Below the pieces are notes generated by a model. That model was not told where the DNA came from and made no database searches. It saw only the letters and a list, made by a program, of their open reading frames with translations. Both the position numbers and the translations under genes were made by a program. From positions 186,001 to 250,000 of the forward strand of contig VXBP01003605.1 in NCBI GenBank assembly GCA_013400115.1: DNA of 64,000 bases. Direction: 5' to 3'. The DNA is from Rhinopomastus cyanomelas (taxonomy: Eukaryota; Chordata; Aves; Bucerotiformes; Rhinopomastidae). Each line of letters starts with the position of its first letter. Position 1 is the stretch's first letter. Positions 60,948-64,000 of this stretch are shown piece by piece.

Positions 60948-63900
60948 GTATCAGGCAACAGCATGTCAATGTTGCTCCTTCTCCGGGATCTTTTGCTAAT
61001 TGGAGATCCTTACTATCACCAACACAGCCTTCCAGGGAAGCAAAGACTTCCTCAGTAGTTGATAGTTCTATGGAGCAGACTTTGGAGAATGCAAACTTGC
61101 TCCAGATGATAAAAACCACCCTGACTGGCACACGCACCAGGACTTTGGATGACAGTCATCTGTTGCCCACCCTTTACCAAGGCAGCGGGAACAGTGCACC
61201 CCAGGAACCCGCTGAGATTTCAGCTGAGTTGCCTCTGAGGTCCTCATCTCACGATGCAGAGGCTGCTGTTTCAGGTTTGCCTCAGTTCAGTATGTTTGCC
61301 ACACTGCCTACCACTGCATGCACCTGTGCCACTTTGGCTAACACCATTAGAACCCCGCTTCATTTCCCAAGAAAGCCCATCAGGATCAGGCATGCTTGCT
61401 GCTGCTCCTTCATCACCATCATCCTCCTCACTGGCCATTCATTCACCTCATCCCATTAACTCTTCTGAGCTAGCTGTGCTGCCCATCAGAGTGCCTCTGT
61501 CTGCAGACACTGGAGGTTTCTTCAGCACAGAGTCAGCCAGCTCGCAGGTTAGTGAGAATGGAGCTGGTCCTCTCAGCTTGCTCACTGTGGTACTACCCTG
61601 GTGCAGTGCATCACAGAGAGGATCCCACATTATTCCTGAGTACCACCATGCAATTCCAGCTTTATGCATTGACAACAGCGCATGCCACAGAAATAGTGAA
61701 GAAAGGGTCTTGTTCAGAAAGGACCAGTGTTTTGTCTGTGTGCTCTGATATTCCTGTGTCCAAAACATACCAGTCTTCCCTGCCAGTAGCTTCCAGGAAC
61801 CTGTCCCAGTTTCCTAATGAGAGTCTGTATAACGTGTCTTCTCCTGGAGCAGGAGCAAACAGGGAGCCATTTAGGGGAGGGCTGACTGAAAGAGACAGTA
61901 ACATTGCTCCTTTGCCATCAGTTTTTCAGGATAAAGCAGAGTTTCCTACATCAGTCCTTCATTCTCTGGGTGCTCCACCTCTAACACCCCAACTGAGTCA
62001 GTCTCCCACAGCACTGACTCCTGGCACCGTGGGCTCTGCAGTGCCGCTTTCATGCCAGCTGCTTCCGAGAGCCTGGCTGAGGTCTCCAGCTCAGCAAAGA
62101 GCACGTCCTCCCTCTCATTGCCAAGATCCCCAGCTCCAGATGCAGAGCACACACATGCTGCGGTGCTGCCAGAATGAGCCTTTAGCAGCAAAACAGATTT
62201 TATCTTTAGAAATGCAACACACTCCTCATCAGCAAGCACCAGGGCTCCCTTCCTAATGGAGACAAATGGCACCTTTGTGAGGACAGCACACACGGACCAT
62301 CCCAGCACAGTGGTGACTGGTGAGGAACCCCTGCAAATCCCTTTGCCTGTTTCTTCACAGCACCCAGAGGTGGCTCTGAACCAGACTTCTGCAGAAGACC
62401 TGACCAGGGTTGCTTACTGGGCAAACAGCATGCAATTGCCAGCTGCCTCGGCATATGGCCTCCTGACTTCTGGTGGCTCTTGTGGGGCAAGATCAGCTCA
62501 GCTGCCTTTCACAGGAGGGGTCACAGCACACATGTCCATGAACTTCAGTGCTGATAGTGTTCTGCCTTATGGATCTCAGCTCTTCCATGTCTCTCCAGAT
62601 ACCCAAACCAGTAAATCAGAGACACCAGGTGCTGTTTTGGGAACAGCCATGGCTAGCCCTGATCTAGCTGCAGTGCTGTTAATTACTTCTACTACAGGCC
62701 TGTTGAAACCTGCTGCCATAAATACATCTGGTGCTACTGTACATCTTCCACCTGGAGATGCAGAGAGTCCAGCTGGAACTGCAAATGAAGCCAGAAATAT
62801 AAGAGAACCTACTGTGGTGACCCCATATGCAGAATATTCCCCTCTAAGTGCTCTAAATCATTTAACCTCTGCTCAGTTCTCAGACTCAGTTGATGAGAAG
62901 CCCCTCAACTCATGGGGTGTGCTGCTGTCACTTGTTTCTGGGACAGAGGTGATGGACAACTGCAGCTCTAGCTTTTTCAGGTTTTCAAATGTGGATTCTG
63001 AAAGCAGTTTAGATTGTATCAGCTCTCCTGAAATCAAAAGTTTGGCCTCTATGGAGTCCAGTACAGCGTTGCTGCCAGCAGCTGGCATCAGTGTTCCTGT
63101 GCTGAAAGCTTCCATTGAAACAGCAATAAGAGAAGTTCCTCCAGGTACTTCACTGGAGGTTCAGCACCATGCACCACACTCAGTCTCAGGTCTGCGAAAG
63201 AAAATGAGCACAGAAAAGCAGCTGCACTTCTTGACAGCAAACTCCCATATATGCAAACACTAGGGAAAGCACTTCAGATTCACCCTTTGCTGCAACAAGG
63301 TAGAAGAATGTTCCCAAAGTTTCCTTGAGAACATCTCCCAGTCAGCATTCAGCCCTTGCTACTGCTTGGGCAGTGCCTGACTCCCTGCAGAAGCAGTGTG
63401 GCAGCACCTCTGAAACCACAGCCAAGCTCTTCACTCTTGTAAATGTTAGGCCTCTTCGTTTCCATGGGCCTTCAGTTGATGTTCCTCCTGTTCTCCCCTG
63501 TGTTCTGCAATCCCAGACAACTGGCGCTGCAAAGATTCCTCTGCTAACAAGAATTCTAGTCACAGCACCAGGAGACAATGGGACTCTTCTGGACAGCGAT
63601 GAGGACAGCACCATGCGAAGCACACTGCCACTGCCACCTGAGTTCTCCTCTGCCCTACCTGAGCCCCTTGGCTTGACTCTCTTGCCCAGTTTTATTACAG
63701 AAGATGGTGTTGGTTCCGGATGTTGTCCAGAATGTGCAGACAACCAGTTAGAGTTCTCTGTTTATTTGGTTGTGGCTGATGAAAATCCAGCTACGTGTAG
63801 CGTGGAGGAGTGAGACACAAGTGCTACGAGACACAGTCTAGCTCTCAGTAATGTAGCAAATAAAGCTACCAGGGGCATCCCATTGCAACCCTCTACCACC

Positions 63901-64000
63901 AGTGCTCTGCAGTCAGTCGTCATCCCTTCTGTCCATGCATCACCACCACAACTAACTTCTCTTTTGCCAACCCCCAACTTTACCCATTCTGTCATTACAG
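60948..64000 (+). pseudogene. KIAA1549L: KIAA1549L large exon 2, reading frame disrupted
   Basis: This is a long Ser/Thr/Pro-rich, mucin-like sequence, as expected for the extracellular part of KIAA1549L after its signal peptide. The acceptor at 60946-60947 leaves two bases that complete the Gly codon split from exon 1, and the first frame stays open to 61459. The plausible frame then changes about five times: near 61290-61380, 61590-61630, 62015-62060, 63180-63220 and 63305-63325. Two in-frame TGA codons (62175-62177 and 63811-63813) lie within otherwise S/T-rich frame; both could come from CGA by CpG decay. After the second TGA the frame is open to the window edge, so the exon continues. 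There are several potential N-glycosylation sites (for example NATHSSS and NGTF). The frame choice is by composition and was not made by alignment. Alternatives are local assembly indels or an exon skipped in this species. The transmembrane and cytoplasmic parts of the gene lie outside the window. Confidence 0.68.

Noticed and set aside
1..64000. Endogenous retrovirus or other LTR element
   Set aside because: I looked for paired LTRs, gag/pol-type motifs and primer-binding sites and saw none; all RT-like sequence here has CR1 LINE motifs.

Overview
The window looks like a piece of a bird chromosome. Its repeats are almost entirely CR1-type LINE retrotransposons with the avian 3' tail (repeats of ATTCTRTG), no Alu-, L1- or bacterial-type features are present, and the two genes I recognise are neighbours on human 11p13. 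By my hand boundaries CR1 covers about 15 kb (roughly 23%) of the window and more than a quarter of the large intron. That is far above the typical bird level and suggests, without proving, a CR1-rich lineage such as woodpeckers and allies (Piciformes) or hoopoes and hornbills. Layout, all on the + strand: (1) 1-1977 is the end of the last HIPK3 intron, 1978-2457 is the HIPK3 terminal coding exon, and about 2458-5575 is its long 3' UTR with a good AATAAA at 5548. (2) About 5576-9082 is a short intergenic stretch with no recognisable repeat or gene. (3) 9083-10640 holds a CR1 scrap, a single N at 9189, then a very GC-rich CpG island carrying a 15-codon uORF and a signal-peptide exon (9345-9531) that I assign to KIAA1549L. 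A 423-base N gap follows. The 126 bases before the gap are repeated after it with one difference, so this is almost certainly an unmerged contig overlap. (4) 9532-60947 is a 51.4 kb first intron packed with about 40 CR1 pieces. They include one with an uninterrupted 533-codon reverse-transcriptase reading frame (45020-46621), nested copies, and repeated head-to-tail pairs. (5) From 60948 to the window end is the large Ser/Thr/Pro-rich second exon of KIAA1549L. Its acceptor is good and its phase fits exon 1, but the reading frame is broken by about five frameshifts and two TGA codons. HIPK3 (nuclear Ser/Thr kinase) and KIAA1549L (type I membrane protein of poorly known function) are syntenic neighbours and not a functional unit. 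The two signals most worth following are the decay of KIAA1549L exon 2 and the repeated presence of one CR1 subfamily directly at the 3' tails of resident CR1 copies.
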